A stretch of DNA of 10,576 nt from Candidatus Nomurabacteria bacterium (GTDB taxonomy: Bacteria > Patescibacteriota > Minisyncoccia > Phycocordibacterales > SBAW01), in NCBI GenBank assembly GCA_943355135.1, contig CALREG010000022.1:1-10576 (forward strand), read 5' to 3'. This document shows positions 1 through 6,865 of the stretch, one piece after another; the stretch's first letter is position 1; each line of letters begins with the position of its first letter. The notes under the pieces were generated by a model that was not told the origin of the DNA, did no database searches, and saw only the letters and a list, made by a program, of their open reading frames with translations. A program made the translations under genes and the position numbers.

Positions 1-2
1 AT

Positions 3-500
3 GCACACGTCTTTCGCAAGCAACAGCGCAAGCCGGTCAACCACACCAAACTGCGCCACCTCATCACCGGCAAGGTGACCGAGCAAGCGTTCCATGTGTC
101 TGAAAAGGTGCCGGAGGCCGACCTCTCCACCAAGTCGGTCAAATATCTCTACAAAAACAAGGGCGAGCAATGGTTCTGCGCCGAAGAGAATCCTTCAGAC
201 CGCTTTATGCTCTCGGAAGAGACTATCGGCACTGGCGCACAATTTATGAAGCCAAACATTATTGTCGAGGCATTGGTATTTGATGAAAAAATTATTGGCG
301 TAAAGCTTCCTATCAAAATGGACTTGGCGGTGACTGAGGCCCCGCCCGCGGTTAAAGGCAACACCGCACAGGGCGGCAGCAAGCAGATTACGCTTGAAAC
401 TGGTGCGACACTCTTTGTTCCCCTCTTTATTAACGAGGGAGACGTGATCCGTATCAATACCGAAACTGGCGAGTATGTCGAACGCGTAGACAAAAAATAG
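3..500 (+). CDS. efp: Elongation factor P, 5'-truncated by the window edge
   Basis: EF-P binds the ribosome between the P and E sites and relieves stalling at proline-rich stretches. The reading frame is open from base 3, giving 165 visible residues; about 20-25 N-terminal residues lie outside. The GTG at 75 is an internal codon, not a start, because homologous sequence (VFRKQQRKPVNHTKLRHLITGK) continues upstream of it. The visible order is the end of the KOW-like domain I, then OB domains II and III, closing with the family signature GDVIRINTETGEYVER. Domain I's tip loop is unusual. Counting back from LRHLITG, the position of the modified Lys34 of E. coli is a Gln within KQQRKP. This is the only plus-strand gene and it converges on rpsR. 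The stop is TAG. Identity is near certain; the N-terminus is unseen. Confidence 0.95.
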   Translation, partial: AHVFRKQQRKPVNHTKLRHLITGKVTEQAFHVSEKVPEADLSTKSVKYLYKNKGEQWFCAEENPSDRFMLSEETIGTGAQFMKPNIIVEALVFDEKIIGVKLPIKMDLAVTEAPPAVKGNTAQGGSKQITLETGATLFVPLFINEGDVIRINTETGEYVERVDKK

Positions 501-530
501 AAAAAACAAAAACTCCTTTTTGCAGGAGTT
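501..530 (-). terminator. Rho-independent terminator for the rpsF-ssb-rpsR end of the minus-strand array
   Basis: On the minus strand a 7-bp stem AACTCCT/AGGAGTT with a 6-nt loop is followed at once by a T-rich run (TTTGTTTTTT). It lies about 63 nt beyond the rpsR stop, in the convergent gap. The stem could also form in efp mRNA, but there it is not followed by T residues. Confidence 0.65.
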
Positions 531-540
531 GGGGTCGCAA

Positions 541-587
541 AGAGATTTAACAGAATCTCTCCGGAGAAGAGGAGGTTTTTATTTTTT
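541..587 (+). terminator. Putative terminator region for efp
   Basis: Downstream of efp the plus strand has a 7-bp hairpin (AGAGATT at 541-547 with AATCTCT at 554-560). An alternative short stem is TCTCC at 558-562 with GGAGG at 571-575, followed directly by TTTTTATTTTTT at 576-587. AGGAGGTTTTT (570-580) can also pair with AAAAACTCCT (508-517). The T-run after a GC-rich stem supports termination, but which stem forms is unclear and the individual stems are modest. Confidence 0.45.
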
Positions 588-592
588 GCTAA

Positions 593-790
593 TTATCGAA
601 CGATGTACGGGAGGAGCGCCATAAAACGGGCGCGTTTGACCGCCTCGGCGAGTGCGCGCTGGTTAGCGGCCGTAAGGTTGGTGCGGCGACGCGGCATGAT
701 TTTGCCATGCGGGTTGAGGAACTTTTTGATAGTCTCCGTATCTTTGTAGTCGATGCGGATAAACTGCGGTGCGTAAAAATCTTTTTTCAT
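593..790 (-). CDS. rpsR: 30S ribosomal protein S18 (bS18)
   Basis: S18 partners S6 on the platform of the small ribosomal subunit. The 65-residue product is complete but shorter than the roughly 75 residues of E. coli. It shows the family core: [19 protein letters not shown] (13-31), the basic [22 protein letters not shown] stretch (34-55, arginines contacting 16S rRNA) and the ending MALLPYIVR. It has no cysteines, so it is a zinc-free form. The ATG start at 790 is preceded by an A-rich run (AAAAAAGAAAATTAT) without a proper Shine-Dalgarno sequence. It is the last gene of the minus-strand array, 32 nt after ssb, and the rpsF-ssb-rpsR order supports the call. Confidence 0.97.
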   Translation of the reverse strand: MKKDFYAPQFIRIDYKDTETIKKFLNPHGKIMPRRRTNLTAANQRALAEAVKRARFMALLPYIVR

Positions 791-822
791 ATAATTTTCT
801 TTTTTATTTGTTCTAAATAAAT

Positions 823-1266
823 TTAGAACGGAATGTCGTCGGGGTTAATGTCTTCTGCAGGGTAGTCTATTGCGTCTTCCTTCGGTGCGACCTGCGGTGC
901 TTCGCTTACATCGCGAGCAGCGCTTGGTGCTCCACCTCCGCTCGAGCGCGGGCCAAACTGGACCGTGTCGGCGTTTATTTCGGTCTTGTACTGCTTGACC
1001 CCCTCCTTCTCCCAGCTGCGAGTTTTGATGCGTCCTTCAACATACGCGCTGCTCCCCTTCTTGAGATACTGCGCACAGGTCTCTGCCTGACGTCCAAAGA
1101 CTACTATGTTGTGGAACTCAACCTCCTCTGCCTTGGTACCATCGGTCTTTTTGTACGTGCGATTGGTTGCGATGGAAAAGCTGCATACCTGCGCCCCAGA
1201 CGGCAGAGCACGGAGCTCCGGGTCGCGGGTCAGGTTGCCAAACACCATCGCTTTGTTGATATACAT
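823..1266 (-). CDS. ssb: Single-stranded DNA-binding protein
   Basis: SSB coats single-stranded DNA in replication, recombination and repair and recruits partner proteins through its acidic C-terminus. The 147-residue product has one OB fold at about 1-105 (starting [19 protein letters not shown], with the conserved [10 protein letters not shown] and the [15 protein letters not shown] strand). A flexible Gly/Ala/Pro linker follows (106-135), then an acidic tail ending DDIPF, the canonical SSB-Ct peptide. It lies between rpsF (15 nt upstream) and rpsR, the widely conserved arrangement. There is no Shine-Dalgarno sequence; instead TATACT lies 6 nt before the ATG. RecO, a known SSB partner in E. 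coli, is encoded farther up the same array. Confidence 0.97.
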   Translation of the reverse strand: MYINKAMVFGNLTRDPELRALPSGAQVCSFSIATNRTYKKTDGTKAEEVEFHNIVVFGRQAETCAQYLKKGSSAYVEGRIKTRSWEKEGVKQYKTEINADTVQFGPRSSGGGAPSAARDVSEAPQVAPKEDAIDYPAEDINPDDIPF

Positions 1267-1283
1267 ACGTAAAGTATATACTT
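1267..1283 (-). promoter_or_regulatory. Possible internal leaderless promoter of ssb, within a 12-nt palindrome
   Basis: Upstream of the ssb ATG the minus strand reads GTATATACTTTACGT. TATACT (1273-1278) ends 6 nt before the start codon, so transcription beginning 7 nt after the -10 would start on the A of ATG. The hexamer lies in a perfect palindrome AAGTATATACTT (1272-1283) that overlaps the rpsF stop. No recognisable -35 element is present at 16-18 nt. Confidence 0.4.
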
Positions 1284-1812
1284 AGCCGGTAAGCGCCTCG
1301 AGCGACTTGTCGAGCTCGGCTTCCGAGACCTCTACCGGCTTTTCAGCGGCAGCAATAGGCTTCTCAATCGTTTTGCCCTCCAAGCGGTCAGAGGTAAATA
1401 CCGAGCGGCGCGGAGCGGCGGCAATATCCTCACGAACGGTCTCGATGATGAGGAAGCGGAGTACTGATGGCATAGCACGGACAGCCTCAGTAAAGGCAGT
1501 GATGCTCTCGCGCTGCATAGCAAACTTGATATTGCCAAAGTAGCTCTCGGTGTACTTCTCGCGCTTGCTCTGCGTTGCGCGCTCTACTTGGTAGGCGAGC
1601 GTCATTTTTTGAGGGAAGCCCTCGCTGATTATTTCTGCATCGCCGAGAGCGGCGCGCACTGCCTCTACCACCTTAGAAACACCCTCGTCCCCTACCGTAG
1701 GTACGACATGAAAGCCGATCTCATAGACCGGGGTGGTGTTTTTGACCGTAGCCGAAGAATCGGCCGTGGTCGCTTGGGATGAGGCCTTATCAGCCTGCGA
1801 CATATCTGCCAT
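1282..1812 (-). CDS. rpsF: 30S ribosomal protein S6 (bS6) with long terminal extensions
   Basis: S6 forms a heterodimer with S18 on the 30S platform. From the ATG at 1812 the product is 176 aa, against roughly 95-135 aa for most bacteria. The ferredoxin-like core is at about 29-129, running from VYEIGFHVVPTVGDEG to VLRFLIIETVRED with YFGNIKFAM between. In front is a Ser/Thr/Ala/Gln-rich low-complexity segment (1-28). Behind is an Ala/Glu-rich tail (130-176) ending ELDKSLEALTG. I prefer the ATG at 1812 because an extended -10-like TGCTACAGT lies 7 nt upstream. Alternatives are ATG at 1803 (173 aa) and an in-frame TTG at 1848 (188 aa). None has a Shine-Dalgarno sequence. Downstream neighbours ssb and rpsR confirm the identity. 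Confidence 0.93.
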   Translation of the reverse strand: MADMSQADKASSQATTADSSATVKNTTPVYEIGFHVVPTVGDEGVSKVVEAVRAALGDAEIISEGFPQKMTLAYQVERATQSKREKYTESYFGNIKFAMQRESITAFTEAVRAMPSVLRFLIIETVREDIAAAPRRSVFTSDRLEGKTIEKPIAAAEKPVEVSEAELDKSLEALTG

Positions 1813-1819
1813 GTGTGGC

Positions 1820-1849
1820 ACTGTAGCACAGCCCTGCAGGGCGTGCAAA
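1820..1849 (-). promoter_or_regulatory. Putative promoter of the rpsF-ssb-rpsR operon
   Basis: On the minus strand an extended -10 (TGC then TACAGT, 1820-1828) lies 7 nt before the rpsF ATG. TTTGCA (1844-1849) stands 18 nt upstream as a weak -35, matching 4 of 6 consensus bases. Between them is a perfect palindrome GCCCTGCAGGGC (1831-1842), which might be an operator or a short RNA hairpin. The location in the 44-nt gap ahead of a three-gene ribosomal/SSB unit makes a promoter plausible, but it is inferred from sequence only. Confidence 0.4.
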
Positions 1850-1856
1850 TAAGCTC

Positions 1857-2230
1857 TTACTGGGGCGTCAGGCGTGCGTCTATGGCATTACTGGAGTCTA
1901 CATACCAACGAGCAGTAGCGGCTACGGGAGCGGTATCAGCCAGTAGCTCCACAGCGACAAAAACCCCTTGACCCAAGGTACTGTATGAATCGGCCTGCAC
2001 CTCACCAAGGCCGTCCAAAAATGCCAAATACTGCTGTGCAATCGGGATAAAGTTGACTGTAAAAAACAGCTCAGCCGCTTGGCGCATATACCCGTAGGCA
2101 TATGCTTCCACGGTATATCTCGATAGGCCATGATCATTGAGCCTGCAGAAACGTATAACGTCACCGCTAAAAATCCTGAAAAAACTAGGAGTCCCCGCTT
2201 TGTTGAAAGAAATTTTTTTACCACAGGCAT
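1857..2230 (-). CDS. Small membrane-anchored protein of unknown function, apparently split by a -1 frameshift
   Basis: No recognised family. Two overlapping frames together look like one gene. The first begins ATG at 2230 (MPVVKKFLSTKRGLLVFSG), with a basic N-terminus and a single hydrophobic segment up to about MIMAYRD. It then becomes implausible (rich in Trp, Cys, His and Ser) although it stays open to 1922. The second frame, usable from about 2111 (GTG) to the TAA at 1857, gives 84 residues of ordinary composition: VEAYAYGYMRQAAELFFTV, a QQYLAFLDGLGEVQAD helix and an acidic tail ending IDARLTPQ. Joining them near 2105-2130 needs a -1 shift and yields roughly 120-125 aa with an N-terminal membrane anchor. 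The gene sits 10 nt after tatD and about 45 nt before rpsF. If the frameshift is not real, the separate 3' frame (1857-2111, or from ATG 2087) is the likelier surviving CDS. Confidence 0.5.
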
Positions 2231-2240
2231 TGCTTATATC

Positions 2241-2993
2241 TTACCGCAATTTAAAAATGGACGTGGCGTTTTTTGTGCTTGCTTGCGCAACTTCCTCAAC
2301 CGAAACATTCTTAATTGCGGCAATTTTGGCAGCAACATGCTCAACATAGGCCGGCTCATTACGCTTGCCGCGGTACGGGACTGGAGCAGCAAAAGGCGCA
2401 TCGGTCTCAATAAGCAGCTTATCCATGGGGCACAGACGGATAGAGTCGTCGTACATGTCGGTATACGTAACAGGCCCCGGAAATGAGAGGTAGCAGCCCA
2501 AATTTAGATACTGCTGTGCCAGCTCGCCCGAGCCCGTAAAAAAGTGCATCACCACCGGCACCGAAGGTTTTACCTCCGCAAGTAACGCGATAATATCATC
2601 GTGCGCATTGCGGCAATGAACGACAAGTGCTTTACGTGTTTTTTCTGCAAGAGCAACTTGCTGTAAAAATCGCTCTTTCTGCCCTTCTGATTTTTCAGAG
2701 CGAAAGTAATCCAAACCGCATTCCCCTATTGCCACGACCTTTTGGTCTTGAGCAAGCTCTTCGTATGCCGAAACATCAAACACTTCATCTTTATTATCAT
2801 TCGGATGCAACCCAACACTCGCCCACAGAAAGTCGTGTTGACGGGCAAGCTCAAGTGCACTGTGGCTCGTCTGAAGGTCAGTGCCAATGAGTACCGCGCC
2901 CATTTCTTTTTCTTGCATACGCGCAATAACCTCGCCGCGGTCGGCGTCGTATTGTGAGAGCTGCAAGTGACAGTGCGAGTCGAACAGTTTCAT
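2241..2993 (-). CDS. tatD: TatD-family metal-dependent hydrolase / DNase
   Basis: TatD/YcfH proteins are cytoplasmic TIM-barrel amidohydrolases with divalent-metal-dependent deoxyribonuclease activity. The 250-aa product has the usual family length and all expected metal-site residues. These are the DSHCHL motif (His7, His9), VGLHP (His63), GECGLDY (Glu91), VVHCRNA (His126), VMHFFTG (His150) and ETDAPF (Asp198), followed by the substrate-loop signature PYRGKRNEPAYV (207-217). The start ATG overlaps the metG stop by one base (TAATG), implying translational coupling, and there is no Shine-Dalgarno sequence. metG-tatD adjacency is common in bacteria and supports the family call. The physiological substrate cannot be told from sequence. 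Confidence 0.95.
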   Translation of the reverse strand: MKLFDSHCHLQLSQYDADRGEVIARMQEKEMGAVLIGTDLQTSHSALELARQHDFLWASVGLHPNDNKDEVFDVSAYEELAQDQKVVAIGECGLDYFRSEKSEGQKERFLQQVALAEKTRKALVVHCRNAHDDIIALLAEVKPSVPVVMHFFTGSGELAQQYLNLGCYLSFPGPVTYTDMYDDSIRLCPMDKLLIETDAPFAAPVPYRGKRNEPAYVEHVAAKIAAIKNVSVEEVAQASTKNATSIFKLR

Positions 2994-4423
2994 TAATCTT
3001 TGCGCGGAAAAAGGTTCTCCGGCTTTTTGTTGGCTACAACCGCGTCGATTATTTTTTTACTTGTCTCAGGCAGTATCGGCTCAAGCATTTGGTCGATGAA
3101 CGCCAACTCAGTAACCAGTTCAGCAATGATTGCCCTCCCCTTCTCCACATCCTCCTTTACCACCTTAAACGGCGCTGTTTCGGTAATCTTTTGATCGAGC
3201 GTTTGGATGCGGCTCCAGATATACTCGGTGGCCTTGTTCATCTCAAACGCATCGAGCGCGTCGGTAAATTCTTTTGGAAGCGGTTTCCATTCCAACTTTA
3301 CCGGCTCTACAAGATGTGTCTGTGCAAGCTGCATGATGCGCGCGGAGAGGTTGCCGAGCCCATTTGCGAGGTCAGCGTTGTACGCATCTTTAAAACGCTC
3401 GAGTGTAAAGTCGGAGTCGTCAAACGGATGTATGTGTCGTGCGAGGAAGTAGCGCACTGCGTCGGTGCCGTACTCTTGTACCAACGCAAGCGGCTCGATA
3501 ACATTACCGAGCGACTTCGACATTTTCTGCCCACCACTGGTAATAAAGCCGTGATACATCACACGGTCGGTGGTTTTAATCTGTGCCGACATCAGCATCG
3601 CCTGCCACATGATGGACTGGAAGCGCACTTGGTCTTTGCCGGCGATTTGCATCACCTCACCACTCTCCCAAAACTTTTTAAAGTTGCCGCTTATATCTTC
3701 CGGCCAGCCGAGCGTAGAGATGTAATTAGTGAGCGCATCAAACCACACGTACATAACCTGCGCGTCATCGTTTGGCACCGGCACACCCCAGCTCATGCGC
3801 GCCTTCTCGCGCGAGATGCTGAAATCCTCTAGCCCCCCCTTCACAAAAGTAATGGCCTCTTGCCGACGCCACTCGGGCAGTATCGAATCCTCATGCGAGA
3901 GATATGCCAAGAGTTTGTCAGAATAGTTGCTGAGCTTAAAAAAGTAGTTTTCTTCCTCAATCTCAACTGGCTGCATCGACGGATGGTTCGGGCACTTTCC
4001 CTCTACCAAGTCGCTCTCTTTAAGAAACATCTCGTCCCCGACACAGTAGAGGCCTTTGTACTTCTTTTTATATATATCTCCCGCTTCTGCACAGCGGCGC
4101 CACAGCTCAGTAGCCGCAGCCTTATGGCGAGGCTCTGTGGTACGAATAAACGCGTCATACGAAAGATTGAGTTGCTCCTTAAGCTTGCCGAAGCTTGCGG
4201 CATAGCGGTCCACATAGGCCTGCACCTCAACACCCTCCTCTGCGGCTTTTTGCGATATCTTCTGTCCGTGCTCGTCGGTACCGGTAGTAAAAAACACGTC
4301 CACACCCATCAGGCGTTTATAGCGCGCAATAATGTCTGCCTGCACGATTTCAAGCGCAAACCCGATGTGTGGGTCCGCGTTTACATACGGCAGTGTGGTA
4401 GTGAGATAAAACGGCTTACTCAT
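2993..4423 (-). CDS. metG: Methionyl-tRNA synthetase
   Basis: This class I synthetase charges tRNA-Met. The 476-aa product is the compact form lacking the C-terminal EMAP/tRNA-binding domain of E. coli MetRS. The Rossmann fold opens with YLTTTLPYVNADPHIGFAL (HIGH variant HIGF at 19-22) and GTDEHGQKI (48-56). A connective peptide follows (about 115-165), then YVWFDALTNYI (225-235), AGKDQVRF (261-268) and KMSKS at 300-304 in SGGQKMSKSLGNV. The helical anticodon domain covers about 345-476. The connective-peptide knuckle reads CVGD (127-130) and CPNH (144-147), so one usual metal-ligand Cys is Asp. The ATG is 11 nt after the permease stop with no Shine-Dalgarno sequence. It is coupled to tatD by a 1-nt overlap. 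Confidence 0.97.
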   Translation of the reverse strand: MSKPFYLTTTLPYVNADPHIGFALEIVQADIIARYKRLMGVDVFFTTGTDEHGQKISQKAAEEGVEVQAYVDRYAASFGKLKEQLNLSYDAFIRTTEPRHKAAATELWRRCAEAGDIYKKKYKGLYCVGDEMFLKESDLVEGKCPNHPSMQPVEIEEENYFFKLSNYSDKLLAYLSHEDSILPEWRRQEAITFVKGGLEDFSISREKARMSWGVPVPNDDAQVMYVWFDALTNYISTLGWPEDISGNFKKFWESGEVMQIAGKDQVRFQSIMWQAMLMSAQIKTTDRVMYHGFITSGGQKMSKSLGNVIEPLALVQEYGTDAVRYFLARHIHPFDDSDFTLERFKDAYNADLANGLGNLSARIMQLAQTHLVEPVKLEWKPLPKEFTDALDAFEMNKATEYIWSRIQTLDQKITETAPFKVVKEDVEKGRAIIAELVTELAFIDQMLEPILPETSKKIIDAVVANKKPENLFPRKD

Positions 4424-4434
4424 CAGTGTAGAGG

Positions 4435-5517
4435 CTACTTCTCTTCCCTGTCGTCCGCAAGGCCTTGCTTGGCAAGGGCGCGCGTCTTCTCTCTATCCAC
4501 ATCGGCGACAAACTCCTGTATAGCTGCAGCAATCGGCACCGAAAGCAAAATACCCAAAAAGCCCGCGAGCTTTGCCCCGACAATGAGCGCGAGGATAACC
4601 AACAAGGGCGGCACCCCTACTATTTTTTTGACCACCACGGGGTATATGAGATGCGCCTCAAATTGCTGTACCACCAAATAAAGCCCACCCACGAGCAGTA
4701 GTGCCGTAAACCCGCCGTCGGCAAAAGCAATGGCGAGCGCGGGTATAGCGGCCAAAATCTGTCCGAACACCGGTATAAGCTCAAACAACCCTGCAAGCAC
4801 TGCGAGCAAGAGTGCGTTCGGTATGCCAAGTATTGTGAGTCCTAAATAGAGTAATACACCCACAATAAGTCCGAGTACTATTTGCCCTTGCATCCATTTG
4901 CCGATTTTATCCTGAGAGCGCTTCCAGAGGTGCAGAACGTACGCCTGCTCTTTGATAGGCGTGATGACCCGCAAAAAGTCGTCGACACCAGTTGCTTGTA
5001 CTGAAAAGTAGAACGAGAAGACAATAATAAGCACAAATGAGGTCAACCCGCCAAAGAATGCCGAGACAGTGGTAAAGACGCCACCGGTCGTGTCGGCGAG
5101 AGTTGTAGAAATATTACGCAGTAAGTCGGCCGAAGAAATTTGGTCTCCTACCGTCCCCCACGGCAGGAGCCCGTGAGTTACGTCAGTAATGTTGAGCGCA
5201 GAGAGAGTTTCGGGAAGCTTGCTCAAAAGGTTAGCCGCGTCGCCCAAGATTGGCGGAATAAAGAATATGAGCGCGCCTAGGAAAGTACCAATAACTCCCA
5301 GATACATCAGAATAACCGCGAGTATGCGGTGTATGCCGTGTCGGCTAAAAAACCGCACTGCTGGCTCCATTGCAGAGGCAATAACGACCGCAGTGAGCAA
5401 AATAAGGAGCAGGTCGCGCAAAAACCACAACAAAGCCGCCAACCCGAGGAAAAGTATCGTGCTGATGATACTCCCCGCGGTGATATGAATATTGACGTCT
5501 TTGAGCTTCTCCATCAC
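4435..5517 (-). CDS. AI-2E/PerM-family (UPF0118) membrane permease
   Basis: The 360-aa polytopic membrane protein has the hydrophobic pattern of the AI-2E transporter/PerM family. There is a closely spaced N-terminal pair (about 14-50), a segment at 65-88 followed by a hydrophilic stretch (92-145), a segment at 150-172, then C-terminal segments at about 210-231, 235-256, 258-284 and 303-337. Family landmarks are ELIPVFGQILAAIPA (246-260), QQFEAHLIYPVVV (284-296) and GFLGILLSVPIAA (319-331). The tail is charged (DREKTRALAKQGLADDREEK). Family members include autoinducer-2 exporters and Na+/H+ antiporters; the substrate here cannot be assigned. The start is GTG at 5517 with ATG next to it at 5514; GAGG lies too close to be an ideal ribosome site. 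The gap to glyS is 7 nt and to metG 11 nt. Confidence 0.88.
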   Translation of the reverse strand: MMEKLKDVNIHITAGSIISTILFLGLAALLWFLRDLLLILLTAVVIASAMEPAVRFFSRHGIHRILAVILMYLGVIGTFLGALIFFIPPILGDAANLLSKLPETLSALNITDVTHGLLPWGTVGDQISSADLLRNISTTLADTTGGVFTTVSAFFGGLTSFVLIIVFSFYFSVQATGVDDFLRVITPIKEQAYVLHLWKRSQDKIGKWMQGQIVLGLIVGVLLYLGLTILGIPNALLLAVLAGLFELIPVFGQILAAIPALAIAFADGGFTALLLVGGLYLVVQQFEAHLIYPVVVKKIVGVPPLLVILALIVGAKLAGFLGILLSVPIAAAIQEFVADVDREKTRALAKQGLADDREEK

Positions 5518-5533
5518 CTCAATACTATACCTT
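5518..5533 (-). promoter_or_regulatory. Possible leaderless promoter of the permease gene
   Basis: The minus strand reads AAGGTATAGTATTGAG immediately before the GTG start, with TATAGT (5524-5529) exactly 6 nt upstream. The block matches the one before the DUF11-like gene at 15 of 19 positions when the start codon is included. It overlaps the last codons and the TAG stop of glyS. No clear -35 is visible. Confidence 0.4.
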
Positions 5534-6856
5534 GATTCGGGTTTGGAGGTAGGAAGAGAGGTCGGTTATGGCTACACGCTCTTGCTCGCCGGAGTCGCGG
5601 TCGCGCACGGTCACTGTGTCCCTCATCTCAGGGGTCTCGCCCAAGGTGTCAAAGTCGACGGTGATGCAAAACGGGGTCCCTATCTCGTCCTGCCGGCGGT
5701 AGCGCTTGCCCACATTGCCGTTGTCGTCCCACATAATCTGCGGGATGTCTTTCTTAAGCTCGGCATATATCTCGCGCGCTTTGTTAACCAACTCGGGTTT
5801 ATTTTTGAGCAACGGAAATACCGCCGCCTTAACCGGTGCCACTGAGGGCTTGAATTTTAAATAGGTGCGCACCTCGCCGTTCTGCAGGTCTTCGGCATAG
5901 GCACTCGCCAGCACCGCGAGGAAGGTGCGGTCGACGCCGAAGGACGGCTCGATGACGTGCGGGGTTAGACGTTCTTTGGTTTCTTCATCGAAGTACGAAA
6001 TATCTTTACCCGACCCTTTCATATGCGCCGAGAGGTCGAAGTCGGTGCGATATGCGAGACCATAGAGCTCTTTGCGCCCGAACGGAAAGTCAAACTCAAA
6101 GTCGATGGTGCGCTTCGAGTAGTGAGCGCGGTCGCCGTCCCCCACCTCGAGCTCGTGCACCGCGCTTTTTGGAATACCGACTGCTTCGTTGAATGCGTGT
6201 ACTCCGTTGCGCCACTCTTCGAACTTACCCTCCCACTCGCTCGGGCGTACAAAGTACTCCACCTCCATCTGCTCGAGCTCGCGTACGCGGAAAATAAAGT
6301 CGCGCGGAGCAATTTCGTTGCGGAAGGCTTTGCCGATTTGTCCGATACCGAACGGGAGCTTGGGGTGGAAGGAATCCACCACATTTTTAAAGTTTACAAA
6401 AATTCCGCCGGCTGTTTCGGGTCGTAGGTACGAAACCGAAGAGTCGTCTTCCATGGCGCCGATGTTCGTCTTGAACATCATATTAAACTGGCGCGCTTCG
6501 CCGAGCTTCCCTGCACACTCAGGACACTTCTCTTTATTTTCCAAATGGTCGGCTCGAAAACGTTTTTTGCACTTGGCACACTCGACCAACGGGTCGGAGA
6601 AGCCACTCACGTGGCCGCTCGCCTCCCACACCTTCGGATGCATGAGTATCGCGGCATCAACGCCGTACATATCGTCGCGCCCCTGCACAAACATCTTCCA
6701 CCAGATGTTTTTTATATTATTTTTGAGCTCCACACCCATGGGCCCGTAGTCCCACGTGCCGGCGAGCCCGCCGTAAATTTCAGAGCCCTGATAGACAAAG
6801 CCTCTGCGCTTGCAGAGCGATACGAGTTTTTCCATCAATCCTTCTTGGTCAGACAT
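5525..6856 (-). CDS. glyS: Glycyl-tRNA synthetase, homodimeric (alpha2) class II type
   Basis: The enzyme charges tRNA-Gly. At 443 aa in one chain it is the alpha2 type found in eukaryotes, archaea and some bacteria, not the two-subunit GlyQ/GlyS of E. coli. Motif 1 surroundings are at EIYGGLAGTWDYGPMG (26-41). A four-cysteine zinc site follows: CAKC (93-96) and CPEC (111-114). YLRPETAGGIF (143-153) and motif 2 (GKAFRNEIAPRDFIFR, 175-190, then ELEQMEVEYF) follow, with motif 3 at PSFGVDRTFLAVL (304-316). The C-terminal anticodon-binding domain begins near PVKAAVFPLL (341-350) and includes GKRYRRQDEIGTPFCITVD. The ATG is 9 nt after the upstream gene's stop (AACAAAGCT, no Shine-Dalgarno sequence). 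The stop is TAG. Confidence 0.97.
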   Translation of the reverse strand: MSDQEGLMEKLVSLCKRRGFVYQGSEIYGGLAGTWDYGPMGVELKNNIKNIWWKMFVQGRDDMYGVDAAILMHPKVWEASGHVSGFSDPLVECAKCKKRFRADHLENKEKCPECAGKLGEARQFNMMFKTNIGAMEDDSSVSYLRPETAGGIFVNFKNVVDSFHPKLPFGIGQIGKAFRNEIAPRDFIFRVRELEQMEVEYFVRPSEWEGKFEEWRNGVHAFNEAVGIPKSAVHELEVGDGDRAHYSKRTIDFEFDFPFGRKELYGLAYRTDFDLSAHMKGSGKDISYFDEETKERLTPHVIEPSFGVDRTFLAVLASAYAEDLQNGEVRTYLKFKPSVAPVKAAVFPLLKNKPELVNKAREIYAELKKDIPQIMWDDNGNVGKRYRRQDEIGTPFCITVDFDTLGETPEMRDTVTVRDRDSGEQERVAITDLSSYLQTRIKV

Positions 6857-6865
6857 AGCTTTGTT

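Noticed and set aside
75..500. efp starting at GTG 75
   Set aside because: EF-P homology continues in frame to base 3, so the gene is truncated by the window and 75 is an internal Val codon.
1922..2110. Continuation of the first frame of the small gene beyond the membrane segment
   Set aside because: Composition (many Trp, Cys, His, Ser) is that of an out-of-frame read; the other frame is more protein-like.
2954..4681. Long plus-strand frames of 292 and 273 codons opposite metG
   Set aside because: They are rich in Cys, His, Arg and Leu and mirror a well-conserved metG; typical antisense shadows.
6189..6749. Plus-strand 186-codon frame opposite glyS
   Set aside because: Ser/Pro/Arg-rich shadow of a conserved synthetase with no plausible initiation context.
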